NCBI GenBank assembly: GCA_000499405.2 | Contig: HG738137.1 | Location: 18,870,581-18,934,580 of the forward strand | Reading direction: 5' to 3' | DNA length: 64,000 nucleotides | Source: Onchocerca volvulus | Lineage: Eukaryota; Nematoda; Chromadorea; Rhabditida; Onchocercidae | Shown here: piece after piece, positions 29,478 through 43,200 of the stretch | How the letters are laid out: each line of letters begins with the position of its first letter | How positions within the stretch are numbered: the stretch's first letter is position 1 | Translations under genes and position numbers: made by a program | The notes under the pieces: generated by a model | The model's database searches: none | What the model was told of the DNA's origin: nothing | The model's input: only the letters and a program-made list of their open reading frames with translations

Positions 29478-29833
29478 CTAAAAGAATTCATATTCTCTTT
29501 TGCATTTTCAATGAATATCTTTTCTAAATCTTAAAAAATTAAATGAGCATAAAGAGTCTACAGCAAAAAAAAAAAAAATTTTCGTTTCTAATAGATAATA
29601 AGAGAACCAAAAAAGTAATATCAAAAATTACATTAATAGAAACATCATTCATATACAGGAAGAAAATATATAAATCAGAAAACCTAAGATTAGAATACAA
29701 TAAGTTGAATTAGTGAATTTATTTGAACACGAGAGAAACACAAACATTTTGAAAAGTTTTCATTTCTTCAGATCTGTTTATTTATTTTCAGCAAATTCTC
29801 AAAATCTCGAAATAATTCATTCCTATTCAGTTT

Positions 29834-32800
29834 CTAAATTTGGTAGAATTTTGAAGCACATAATGGTTCACCTAAATTTTTACTCCTAAAATTTTTTTTT
29901 CGTCTTTTATTTTTTCGTTTCTTCGTTTGCCACGGATTTTGTTCACTATGTGCTGAAAGTTGAGACGAAGGTCGATCAATCATTTCCACTGATTGTGATC
30001 TATTAGGATAACTTTCTTCACCTGTTTCATTTTTCGTTATCGAACAAGTATCATCAGGTTGTGCTAAGGAAAAGTTACATACATTTTCAGCTTGAGTATC
30101 GTTAATCACATCACAAACTACGGTCGAGATTTCTGCTAACGGCTGCTGTTCAGGATAAGCTTCAACCGAAAAAGATTTATTCTTTCTTTCCACTTCATCT
30201 GTAAATTATTCCCTTTCATAAACAACAAAACCAACTTCGAAAAACTTTGCAAGAAATGCAAGTGATTCAACTGAACGTACCAATCGTAACATCAGGATTT
30301 TTCTGAATGAATTTCTGAATCTGCTTATTCTCTACTTGTCCAGTAAAATTACGACTAATAATGGTGAAAGCATAATGTAATAACAAGAGAACCAATAAAG
30401 TTAGAACATTCATAAAAACAACGATGCAAACCAGTTCACCACTCTGAAATGTAGTCATTACTTCGTTCGTAAAAACAATCATACAACAAATTATAATAAG
30501 CATCTATGATGGAAGCAAGTTCAGTACTTTGTGCAAACTAATTGTAGCGACCATGTTAATATCTTTTGAATTTATTTCATTCAACTCCTGACAATAAAAT
30601 TGATCACTGTTTATGGCTCTATTTCCATATTTTTTTAAAACACTATCAAATGCAATAAAATCAGGTCAATCATGAAATTTTATACCAAACGGGATATTTA
30701 TATGAATACACAGACGATCTAACTCATCCTCAATGCATCATGAGAAAAAGAGTGATAACAAAGCTAAAGATTACAAATCAAACAAAACATACCGTCCACA
30801 TGCCAAGATGACCATAAATATGTGCTTGAGAACGCGCCAACGACGCATCCGAATCACTACCTTTATCAACGGAATGCTTCAATACCATGGTATGATGCAC
30901 TGGAGTGGCTAGCTCCGGCAAACCTTTGACTGTTTCAGTGAGTTCTCTCAAATTAGCTGCAAGAGCATCCATCTGCAAAGAATGTTCCTTAATTCACCAA
31001 ATCATTTTTACATTTCATTCTTTTACCTGAATTTTCAGAGCATGAACAGAAGATTTAATAGCGTTGACAGCTGCTTCTTCCGCTTGTTTGATAATTAATT
31101 CAGCTTGTCGTCGACTTTCATTGGTTTGCAAAACATAACGTCGGCTCAGTTCCGATAAATATTCACTGCTGAGAGACATATTTAATTCCAAATTACTGAT
31201 TCGCTTGTTCAGTTTCATAAATACTGACTCTTTATGGCTCATAACTCCACCAGGAATCATAAACCCTACAAAACAATATATGTGTAATTATAAAAAGAAA
31301 AACATCATTTTTACGAAAATAAAGTAGGTTACAGCTCAACAACTAATATAGTACATTCATCAGTTACAAAGTGTCCAAATCCCTTCTCACCTCCGTTTAA
31401 ATTCCCATTCAACAAATTTGAAGTTGTCGGTGAATGTATAGTCGGAGATACTGTAGAAATGTCATTCAACTCTGTTAGATTATAGGAAGTGAGATTTTGC
31501 ACATTTTCAAAACTTCTCGATTCTAGATTACAAATATTGGTTGGCAAAACAGAAGCAAAGAAAAATTCCAGAACTCGTGTTCGATTTTTTTTCTTCTGAT
31601 TTTTGAAAGAAGAGTGAATTTGAACCTGTAATGAGGACTATTAGAATATTAAAAAAAAAGAAAAAATAGAAAATATCCAGTGCAATTTATATGACTATTC
31701 ATACAATACAAAAAATGATGAAACGAAAAAAACGAATGCAAAACATTCTGTTAATACCTGCTTATTTCTTGCTAAATTAGCATTGTCAACATCAATAAAG
31801 CTATACTGATATCCGAAGAATGTTCGACAAAACAGTGCATAATTATTGATATTGTCAACAACACATTTCGTGCATAATTCTATCAAGGTTGCATTGTTTC
31901 TATAAAACACAAGCAAAATTTCAATCCAATGATAAATGTAATATTGAAATTCACGAGCAATATCTAGGGTATTTAATGAAAAAAAAATTAGTTTTATGTT
32001 TTAATAAACTATAGTGTACGTTCCAGAAATACTGCAAAAGTTTTATTTCCAGTATTTTTGCATCTATGCTTATCATCATAATATTTGATGAATGAGACAC
32101 CAAAATAACACAAGTTAGGCGTATAATCCACCGTAACAAAGATTTCTTGTAGCATAAATCCATACCTGGTAATATTCTCTGGTGAAACTCTCGTACGTTT
32201 CATCAAGAAAGTCGATTGGAAGACATCTTTTATATTACCAATTCCTATACTACCAACTGCATTCACCACAGTATTAACAAACGGCAGATCGTTAACACTT
32301 TCATTCTTCTTCAATGAAATTTTATTTATCATAGTATTGCACTATAATATGAACAAGACAAATATTGCATATACGACATATAAAAATAAATGCCTAAATA
32401 ATAACAAGAATCGAAAAACCTCGACTGTCTCCGGCATTAATGAAACATCTTCTTTCGCGATATTAGTGGAAGCAACAGCAGCATTCATTTTTTCTGCTGC
32501 TGTATTGTTTACTGCCACAACTTCCTAAAAACTTATAAAAGACATCGATATGATGGATAATTTGTTCAGAAATTGATTTTTTTAAATATTTTCATTCTCT
32601 CAACCCAAATTAAAACTAAAATCTTCAGTCGAAACTATTAAAGTGAAAGCCAAAAATTCGAACTTCTAAAGTTATGGATAAAAAGCTTACAACAGGAATA
32701 GAAAACGATGTATCTGAAACTGCAGCAGCTTCAGCTTCCGCTTCATATTCATCAACCATTGAAATCCCAAGAAGCCGTACCAAACTAAGCGTACAGTAAT

Positions 32801-35800
32801 GCTCGCGGCCATAATGTGACAATAATTCTAACTGAAAAAAATACAAATTAGGAAAATATTCATACTCATTCCTCTTTAAAATATAAAATGTAATTTTTTT
32901 TTTTCATTTTTATTTGGCCACTGATGATTTTTATTTCAGATATTATCTGCAATTAATCAAATATGACGTTAAATGTTGAAACATTTTAAAATTGCAAATT
33001 TCTTCCATGAAAATTACGTATGAATATGCAGTAACTTTCAAAGGATAATATGTATAGAGCATTGAGAGTGCTATTCGCAAATCTGAACTGTACTCCATTT
33101 TCGAAAAAAATTAACCCGCAGAAACTTGACATATGAACGCGCAGCAATTGGAAAGCGTTGTATTTCACGATTGTTCTCGAGAATAAAATTACCCAGAGTC
33201 ATCCATTCATTTGAAGGATAACGTTCACTGCCCAAAATCCGTATATTTTGCGGCCCTGATGAAAATAGCTCAAAATTTGCTATTTCCAAAACAGTTGGCT
33301 GAAAATCAAATAAGTTATCTCTGTAACAAATAGCGACAATAAAAACATAAATTTCGGGAAACTATGTGTGAGAAATTTTTTGAAAATTTAATAGATAATA
33401 ACAAATCAATAAATTTTGATCATATTATTGACTCTATTTTGCTACTGGAATTCCTACCTGTATAGTTTCACAAAGTTCAATAATAAGCCATTTATGTTCC
33501 GCACGTTCACAAGGATTACGCATATAATCATCCGCTTCCTTCTCATTCAGTATGGCATTCTGTAATAACATTATTTGCTGATTTGAGAAGAAATTAATGT
33601 TTTTTACAAAAACATGTTATAATTACCTTATTTTCAGTTTCTTCATTGCTAAAAAGAACTTTGGCACCACATTCTTTCGAAGCATAGTTCCTTGCTGTAG
33701 CTTCCTGAGAAATCATATTCGGTGGCGCAAGTTGTGCCATACCTTCTGCTACTTTGGACGCAGAAATTGCACTAGAATCTACTTTTGAAGTCCCACCGGT
33801 ATCCACGTGGATGATCGTCTTCTGCTGGTTATTCTTAAAATATTTCTATATCAACTAAACGAACATCTAGTTTTTTATACATAATCATAATTCATTTTTT
33901 CTAGAGGAATACTACGGAAATTTTAAAATTTCATTTTACCTTGAAGTCTGATGAAATAAATCATGTATACATCAATTAATCTTGGACTTTTTCTAGTACT
34001 AGAATAGAGTTAGCCTAAACTTTACCTGTTGCTGTTCAGCTTTTCTAATCTCTTCTTTTTTTAATTTTTCCTTCGTCCATTCATCAAATGTAACGATTGG
34101 CGGTTGTTCACTGGAAAAAGGAGCAGTTAAATCTACTCCCTGTATAGATGGAATCGCATTACTTCTTGTTTCAGTATCCCTAAAATTTCGAGAAAAATTA
34201 AACATCCCTGATAAGCAGAATAACTGTTGACTGATTTATTCAGATTATTCAGTGAACTCTAGATTATACATCATGCTTCACTCCCTCCGTTCCTCTTTTC
34301 CCATCTTTCCTTCCTCTATTCCTGCTTGAGAGGTTCTCTTCATCAAACATTCAATTTTATTCAGCAATGAGAAGTTTGAGAAAGCACAAAAGAATATGTT
34401 GAATCACTTCGTTTTTTAGTGATGTTTAACTTTTCAATTTTTTTGCTCTTCTCGGTTGCAAAGAGATGACTAACAAATACAGTCAATCTAAAAGATTTTT
34501 GTATTTTGTCGAAACTTCAAGTTAATCGGTTCAACTATTAATGGTAAATCTATTAATTCAGTACTAATCTATGGTGAGTCTCTTAATTTAACACTAATCT
34601 AGAGAAACTAAAAAAAATTTCTGTGCTTTATGATTCAAAAGCATTTACTCCAAATGGATTGTGGATCCGTACTTTACAATAATTTTCGCCCCACTTTTTG
34701 TTGATTGTCCCACTTTTTTGTTCAATTCAGGATTTGTCGCTTGAGGTCTTGTATCATTGCCTGTTGCATCACATTTCTTCTCTTCATGAATTGAACAAAT
34801 TGGGAAGCGATGATCAGGAAGAAACCTGCAACTTATAGTCTCAAAAGTTGTAGAATCTCAAAAAGATGATTTGGGATTGGAACAATATAAGTTTTAAACA
34901 AAAACTTACACAATGAAATAATTCTGAGAGCTATTAAATCTACATTTGAACATTTGAAAATAAGACATGAAACCTGTAATGATTTGTTTATAGTTATTAC
35001 TGCACACCATTAAATTCAAATCTCAAAAGAAAGCTTAAAAATCAAGTGCAGCAAGCGAATTTAACCACTCAATTCTCCTATTACGCTTGTTTTTCCTATT
35101 ACATGAGTTTTAGCAGGCTAAGTTCTAAGAAAATTCATTTTGGCAGCCATTAAAAACAATAATTCAAGTCACAAATACGCATAAACCGAAGCAGATGTAT
35201 ATCTGAAGGAATAATACAAAACTTCTGAAAAATCGATAGTGATTTGCATAAAGCAAGGAGGGAATATCTTACAGAATTAATTTAAACGAATCTCTTCATG
35301 ATGGCTCTTCTTTTCAATATTCTGTCTTTAATTTTGGGAATAAGAAAAAAAAGTTGCCAGGTAGACACGTTATTACATACTGAAATGTGAATATGATTAA
35401 ACGCTCCCTTTTAAATCATATTATTTTCATCAACAATAATCGATGTCGAAATTTTTGTATTAAGTAAAAAGATGGAGTGGTATCAAAAAATATATAAGAC
35501 TGCTTTCTCATTAAATCCATTTCCACTCGCTAATACAACAGAGAAAGAACGGTTAAAAAAATATATATTAAAATAACCACAGCAAGAATTTTAAAAATCA
35601 AAAATCTTATATCAGTTCCACTTTAGAAATACTATTAAAACGGAGTTATAGACTCTCTGAAAAAGAACTCTGCCGGTTGAAAAAATCTTTAAAATTCTGT
35701 CAGTTCTAAATTATTTATAGCAAATATCCAGGACAACTTAACTGAGTGTTGGCAATCTGAAAAATTTAAATGATATTCGCATAGTAAAATAAAAAAAAAA

Positions 35801-36274
35801 AAAAAAAAAGGCAAATTTCTTCTAACGTTTGAGAAATAAATCAATTAGAAACAAACTTTTTGAAAGGCGAGACATTATAAGTCGACATCCATCCAGTATC
35901 AACAACCGGTGCTGACGCCATTAACTGTAGGATGCATATTAAATATAGAAATCTAGAAAAAGAACATTCAGAAGAATATTCCAGAACATGAGCATCTCAT
36001 AAAAATGATAAATTTCTATTTTATTGGTAGCTTTTTTAAAAATCATTCTTATAATTATGGACTAGAAAAAAAATAACACGATAAATTGAAACATATACCA
36101 CAGCGTAATGAAATGTGAAATGAAATTTGCTTAAACTTTATCATTCTTCAATAAATGATAGTGGAAAACATTAACAAGTGAAAAAGAATAAATGAATGTA
36201 GTTAATAAAAGTGTTCTGGATAAAACTTACTTTAAACAGAGAGGATAAAGCCCATTTAAACTATTCCCGAACAT
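29834..36274 (-). CDS. SUN-like domain ER membrane protein (SUCO / SLP1 / osteopotentia family)
   Basis: Exons in transcript order: 36274-36231 (tentative), 34825-34649, 34179-34026, 33833-33627, 33559-33458, 33298-33116, 32831-32691, 32524-32420, 32341-32166, 31899-31758, 31625-31391, 31265-31027, 30972-30793, 30443-30281, 30198-29834; about 870 residues, phase kept throughout. Residues ~105-120 hold the family segment [14 protein letters not shown]. The SUN-like domain spans ~171-325: [65 protein letters not shown]. Residues ~560-630 match the family's coiled segment ([20 protein letters not shown]). A membrane span lies at ~698-722 and a Lys/Arg-rich tail ends the protein. Family members are ER or nuclear-envelope glycoproteins; yeast Slp1 protects ER folding and vertebrate SUCO supports bone matrix secretion. 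The expected signal peptide is not evident in the first exon I chose, so the true start may differ. Confidence 0.9.
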
Positions 36275-37515
36275 GTCTTCTAGTCTCCAAATGAATCACA
36301 TCACAATGTTATGAAATTTCCTGAAACTCAATACCAATTCTTCACGACAGACAAACTGCAACGATCCTCTTTCTAATGCTTCTTAATTATTTTATAGAAA
36401 ATTTTTCATAATTTTTCATACATTCTTCATACTTCCTCATCAAGTTCATCTTTTCTTCAAAACATTTCTAACGACAACATAATCCGCCTCCAAACACATA
36501 GTATCAAATTTCGCTGAAGTTATATTTTAATCTGTGTTGAACGATTTCCTTCGAATGCTTCTTTATCTAAAGCATCAAAATATCCCATCGATAAACCACT
36601 AATTACTATCATACTACCAGTTATCTCAGAAATCATGTTGAAACCCGATCAGACAAAACATGAAAGGACAAAATGTGATAACGTGAACTTTGACCCAAGA
36701 GTATTAGTAATATTTGGAATGGTTAAAACAGCTGCAGCATCTAGCTTATGGATGATTAATGCATTCAATGAGCATCCAAAAAATTACAAGAAAGCAGTAT
36801 AATCCAATGAAAATCTTTTATATCAATTTCAATTTCAACCATATTTGCAATCAAAATGATGTCCTTATAAATAGTACATCTTGCACATTATTAACGAAGC
36901 AATTTTGCACACTGTAAAAAGATACATAACTTATTTATTCTCCTGATGTTAAAATTTGCTCAATATATTCATCTTATTAAAAAGCATGCATAATGCAGAC
37001 GGTGTAAAATAACAATACTAATAAAAAGTAAAACATTTGTCCAGATATTCGTATCAAAATTGCTTAGAAAGAGAATTAAAGACGACGTCTGAAAGATCCG
37101 AAAAAAAAAAAATGGATTCACTGCTAAAATCAACAGTTGTTTAACAAAAGAAAACAGGATAAATTTTTCACTCTAATTTTCAAAAACAGAAAATTGAACT
37201 GACTAATGACAAACATTACACATAAAAATTTACTTCCCCATGCAGATTATTTGAGGCAGAATTCATGTTTTTTGATACTCTTGCTAACCGCCAAAACAGA
37301 CCTCGATATTTACAAAAATATGAATCGAGTTTCAGAAAATGTTATTTTTGCTTAAGAAAACTTTGATTCATAATAAATCTCAAAAATTTGTAATTTTGCC
37401 AAAAACAAATGAAACCGATTTTTCATACTAAAATAATCTGTCAGTTTGCAATTTCCTTCCATTATGATTATAAAAAATTCATATTGCTGATGCAGTCACA
37501 TGGTGGCAAGCAAAT
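36275..37515. other. Spacer between pbs-6 and suco
   Basis: AT-rich sequence between the 3' end of pbs-6 and the proposed first exon of suco, both on the - strand. No coding exon, repeat or RNA gene seen. It should contain the pbs-6 polyadenylation region and any separate suco promoter or trans-splice acceptor. Confidence 0.5.
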
Positions 37516-39703
37516 CTAATCTTCGCGAAGAGGTAAATATATTTTGCGAATTGGTTTGCCTGCTTCAGCAATCACCAAATGTATTTTGTCTCCAGTACTG
37601 ACTTCACGTTCTGCTACTACACGAAAAGCATCTTTGATAAGTGAAGTGGCTCGCTCAATCGTCAAATGCGGCTTTTCTATATCACCCGACATTGTAACCA
37701 AACCAATCTATAACAAAGCATAAGAATGATATTTGAATTACTATCAGCAAATGATGATAGGGCATTCAGTAAATCTGTCAAATTAGGTTAAATTCTATGA
37801 TCATAAAGATAATGAATTAAGTACGTTCAACTGATCTTGGAACAATTCCACCCGATATAAAAGACTAACATTCTTTGATGTTTAAGTGGTACTAATTATT
37901 CAAACAGTTGAGAAGCAAGAAATAATGGAATAAAAGCAAGAAATAATGCATGCCAGTAATCTAATCGCATAAATAGTATGATGAGAAGAAAGAATATGCA
38001 TAAAGACCTGACTGATTTCAAAAATATTTCAGTTAAATAGAGCATTCAAAGTCAAAAACAAAAACAGACAAAGAAATGCGAAACGCAGTTAACCTGACAA
38101 TCGAAGAAAGGCATAATCATTGGCTCAGCGCTACCGGAAGCAGTGTACGCGATATGTTCAATGCACCCAACGGGATCATAGCTAAACACAGCTCCTTTGC
38201 CTTAAAAAAAAAAAATAAGTGAATAAATAAAAAATAAAAATAAGTAAATAAGTTAACTGCAATCATAATATTCAGAATCTCTAGTACACCAATAAAATAT
38301 GACTTTAGATGTTTGGAAACAGTAAAAATTCATACCATTCTCATCAATTCCGGCTAATATTGCACCGGTGTAATACGGAAAAAAACGCCGATAATATAAA
38401 TTCCGCGAGAGTAATTCTGCACATAAATCCACTGTCATATCTCCACGATAATCAAATCGATACTTGTGTAGGCGAGCCTATAAAATAATGAAAATTCACG
38501 AAATGCTAGGAATTCATGTGTTATATATGGTTCCATTGTAGGACTAACATTACAATTCAAGAGAGTTATTTTGCCAGAAAATTATATTTTAACAAAATCC
38601 TAATAAGCACAACTAATGACAATTATTATTGTTTTAATAAGATCACAATAATTATAATATAACTATTGTGCATTTTAATAAGATTATAATTTAATGACAT
38701 ACTTCCAATACACTATTACACTACACACTCTCGCACTTTTAGTGAGAAAGTAAAAATAGAATCTTTAAAGACACTTTTTCCTTTTTCTCTTTTTTTTCTG
38801 AAGAAAAAAAGACTGAGAAAGAGTTATAAAAACTAAGCAAACAGGTAATTTTATCCCTTTGTTTGGAACAAACCTCCAACAATCGCTTCAGTTGCAGAAC
38901 ATCGCCATAAAATCCAGCACATGAAAGTACAATTGAATCATTTCTGAAACATTCATTTGTAAGCAAGAAATTCGTAACTTTATAATATATGAAGTTAATA
39001 TGATGTTTGAATAAATTTTCATCCTATAATACATAAAATGAAGCCTTACAAGATATGGATCTTTTCGGCATCTCGAGTCAAGATATTGACTTCAAATTGT
39101 GACATACGTGTATCACTCGCTATGATCGCAAAATTATCACCAGCAATTGCTGCTGTAGTCCTGGAAAAAACATACCACCTTTTTTTATTATCCAGAAAAT
39201 AACCTTCCTCACACAACATGTTCTATCTATTGATTAGTATTATTTCTATTTCGTTTTTTAAAAGAATTTATTTTGATTACAACAAGATTCATTCTAACTC
39301 AATTTAAATTTAAGCTTGAATTCGCATTCTTGAAAGACACAAAATAAAAGGCACAAGAAACAAAAAGACAACCTGTTCTTAGCTGGCTAATAAAACCTAA
39401 CAAAATCACTGGCTGAACTGGAAGTCCCATTCAACCGTCTGATGCTATTCACAGAATTAAGCGAACTATGAGAGATGGTTACTGATTACAATCTTCTTGA
39501 GATCTATTTGACCACACAGGTTTTTAATGAAATATCTTATCTACTTACCCTCCTTCGAATGAGTAGGGATTCCATTCCGATGCTTCCTTCACTACTGGTC
39601 TCATCCAAGGCGGTGAGGCCCGAACTTCGGCCAACTTCTGCTTAAAAGCTTTCATTTGTTGACTAAAGGTTGAGCTCATACCGAATTCATCCACAAGAGC
39701 CAT
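37516..39703 (-). CDS. pbs-6: 20S proteasome subunit beta type-1 (beta-6)
   Basis: Exons in transcript order: 39703-39549, 39160-39050, 38943-38874, 38477-38336, 38200-38094, 37707-37516; 258 residues. The mature-region start SFEGGTTAAIAGDNFAIIA corresponds to NGGTVLAIAGEDFAIVASD of human PSMB1; SDTR, SCAGFYGDVL, RRFFPYYTGAILAGIDE, GKGAVFSYDPVG and AEREVSTGD follow in family order. It forms part of the beta ring of the 20S core; in this family beta-6 is structural, not a peptidase. The N-terminal extension before the GGT is about 50 residues and Met-rich, longer than the vertebrate one. The start at 39703 is the only ATG in frame with that extension. The gene is head-to-head with the DDX56 gene, 581 bases apart. 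Confidence 0.95.
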
Positions 39704-40284
39704 TCTTACGCATGAAAAGAGCACAAAGTATATACAAGAGAACTATTCACAATAATTGTGTAAATGTAAATAGTATTTCGTATCTCAAACTTACATAAAT
39801 ATATTCTTATTATACATCAAATCATTCTAAGTTCGATAATGAACATAGTCACATTCAATCCCAACCCTAAAAATCAACCATTCAATAAAACTGACTGATC
39901 AACTGAACTAAAATATTTATACTCCACGTCGATACGCTTATACCATACTTAACAGAATGATTGGCCGAACCGTGAAGGGCGGTAAACCACGGGTAATATA
40001 TTGGCCGTAGAGTACGGTAGGCTATGGTAACATTATGATTAGTTGTCTAGGGATGTTCTCTCTCTTATGATTGACCCTATTTTTGACCCTGAATTTTAAT
40101 ATTTTGGGGGGATCTAAATTAGTTTATCTTTCAGAGGTTTAGCAACTGATGGGTGTAGCAGTACAGGTATGAATACTAAATGATATGTACTAAAAATGAT
40201 GCAATTTGTATGTTCGTTGATGTATATTTGCGTTCTTTCTTTAGCTTTGCATAAATCCAGATATTAGCAAAGAAAAAAGAAGCG
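39704..40284. promoter_or_regulatory. Shared intergenic region of the divergent pbs-6 / DDX56 pair
   Basis: 581 bases separate two divergent start codons. The middle (39960-40050) is locally GC-richer and contains CCGTGAAGGGCGG and GGCCGTAGAGTACGG-like blocks with related GGCCGNA cores. A bidirectional promoter is likely from the layout; no TATA box or defined factor site could be named. Confidence 0.5.
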
Positions 40285-43200
40285 ATGAAATCAAATAAAG
40301 AAGTAGATGAAACGATAAATTTGGAAAATGAAGAGAGTGTGAGTTCATAAAAATTTTTAATTTTGTGGAATTTTTTCAAGTTAACGTATAACTTACTTGA
40401 TTTTCGCACCAATTCTTAAACTTAATTTAACATCAGAAGATGGATGATTATTATTGTTTTTAGGGCTATCATGATCCGACGGAGGGAACTGCTTCAAATA
40501 AGTACGAAAAAGTGGTCAAATACCCCACGAAAAAGCATAAACGAAAAAAACCCAAGTAAGTTGATGCATTGCTATTTAACATAGTTTGGCGTTATTTAGT
40601 AAGATAATTTTAATGGAGATATAATTCATCAATATTTGAACTATTATTATTGTGTTCACATCTTTTCGAAATATTAATGAAGCATATAGAGCATATTTCA
40701 GAAAAAACATTATTCAGCCATCAGCGTGTTTTGAAAATGTAGAGCCGTGTTTTGAAAATGTAGAGTCTACAAATTTGGAATCAGTAATGACTTTCAAGAA
40801 TTTTGGCTTGGATGAACAGTTGTTAAAAGTAAGTATCATTCATAGTCTGCGAAGTTGTAATCTTTAAAAAAAAAATTTTCTAATAGTGAAGGTGAACAGA
40901 AGTAAGAGAATGAAAAAGAAGAAAAAGGACGAAAAAAAATTTTCGTTAGGATACAAAAGAAATGATTGATTTTTGCAGTTATTTTTTAAATATTTCTTCA
41001 TTCCTTTCAATTCATGCAGGTTATTGGCGAGCTTGGGTGGGAGCGTCCGACATTAGTTCAGAGCCGAATGATACCAGCTGTTTTTGAAAATAAGAATATT
41101 CTTGCACGAGCACGAACGGGTAGTGGCAAAACAGCTGCATTTATGTTGCCTATTGTACAAAAGATTTTGCAACTGAAATGTGTTAGTCATTGGACTTTTT
41201 CTTTGACATAAAATGAAATTTCGAGAAATTTTCACTAATATTTTTAAAAGTGATCAAATGGATTCTTTCCGGCGTTTCTCAAGTTAGAACAGCACTGATT
41301 ACAAAGTTTTTTGCTCCTGTCATTGCTCTTTTTATAAAATTTCACATTGAAAATGTTTATCCTTTATAGATAAAATCTAAAATTGAGTTAAAGTCTAAGA
41401 GCAACATCTCTGAATAATTTTCATTTTAGAATTCTTCAAGTAATGGAGATGCTGGTCCATTTGCGCTTTTTATTGTCCCTTCAAAAGAGCTGGCAAAACA
41501 AGTGAATCTTATATTACTTGATTTATGTATCGTTTCTCTTCACTTTCATTCATTGTTTATGATGCTCAATTTTAGATATTAATTTCTGGTTTTATTTTGT
41601 TTTCATTCGGGGAATTAACCGTAGATTTATTGCAGTACTCTTGTTTCAGACTTATTCATTGCTGTGGAGATTAACGGAGAAGTTTCCATTCTTAATGTCA
41701 TTGAATTTCGCGGAGCTGAATGTAAATATTGATGACGACTGGCTTTCGGTTAGTTGGAGAAATTTTTTGATAATATGTCACTGACAATCTTTTTATATAA
41801 GTCTGAAGATATTATTTATATTAATTTTCTAGAAGAAACCCGATTTTGTTGTTTCTACACCTAGTCGACTTTTACACGCTCTAAGGAAGTATGGAAAACC
41901 ATGCGAATCAGTTAAGCATATTGTCTTGGACGAAGCTGATTTGTTGTTGTCATTTGGGTATGCTGAAGAAATGAGGTAATGATTCACTTTTATCAAAAAA
42001 CTCACTTTACTAAATTTTTATGGCTTTTTCTATCATATATGGAATTTTGCTGTTGGTTTTTTCAGGTTTATAAAAAATTTTCTTCCTATACACCATCAGA
42101 CAATATTCACTTCAGCAACAATGTCTGAAAAAGTGGAAACACTCAAAGAGCTCTATGTGACCGGTTCAATTGTTTTGATGAAGCTGAAGGTGTGTTTTCG
42201 AATTTATTACGTTCCTACTCAATTTCAAAGCTGCCTAAATTTATACATCTGTAAATTAAATTTTCTTAAGCATGATTTTTAGGAAGGACAGCTACCAAAC
42301 AGCGACCAGCTTTCACAGTATCATATCTGTTGTCAAAATGAAGAGGAGCGGTTTGCTATCTTTTTGGCATTGTTAAAATTGAAATTAATTATTGGCAAAT
42401 CGATCATCTTTGTCAAAGATACTGATCGTTGTTATCAGTAAGTTTATTTGTCTTACATGATTGTGTTAATGGGACATTTCTTTTTTTTTTTTTTTTTTTT
42501 TGTTGCTACTAGTAGATGCTTCAGATATAATCTGAGATACCGCATTGTATGATTTATTTATAGACAGAAACATGCGTTTGAATATAATTGTTGTCATCTT
42601 TCCAGGCTTTTCAAAATAATTCGTAATGTCATTAATTTAAAATGTCGATGCCGACCAAAAAGAATTTATTTTCATTGCTTTTCAAAATTATTTTTGTTAA
42701 ATATTGCAGATTCACATTTGTCTTTGCTTTTACATCGTTTTTCAATTTCGCAACTTTATGTTTTCTGCAGACTTGGACTTTTTCTGCAAACATTCAATAT
42801 TCGATCCTGCATTTTGAATGCCCAAATGCCAATTAATAGCCGTTGTCATGTTGTGGAAGAATTTAATGAAGGACGATATTCGTATGTCATCGCCTCTGAT
42901 GTAAATGACATATCTGGCGAATCACAAGCTTTGATTAAAGATGGGGATGATAACAATGTATGGTTTCTTTGTTTTATTATTCAAAATTTAGTATGAGTAT
43001 TAAGTATTACAGTTTCATGTTCTCATCTTTTTACTCTCTTACTTCAGTCGTAATTTCAGTATCTGTCACCTGAAAAGAAGAAAAAGCAGAAAAAGAAACG
43101 GAAGCATATCGACAAAGAATCAGGAGTTTCACGAGGCATTGATTTCCATCACGTCGCAAATGTCATCAATTTTGATTTTCCTCCGTCACTTAATTCCTAT

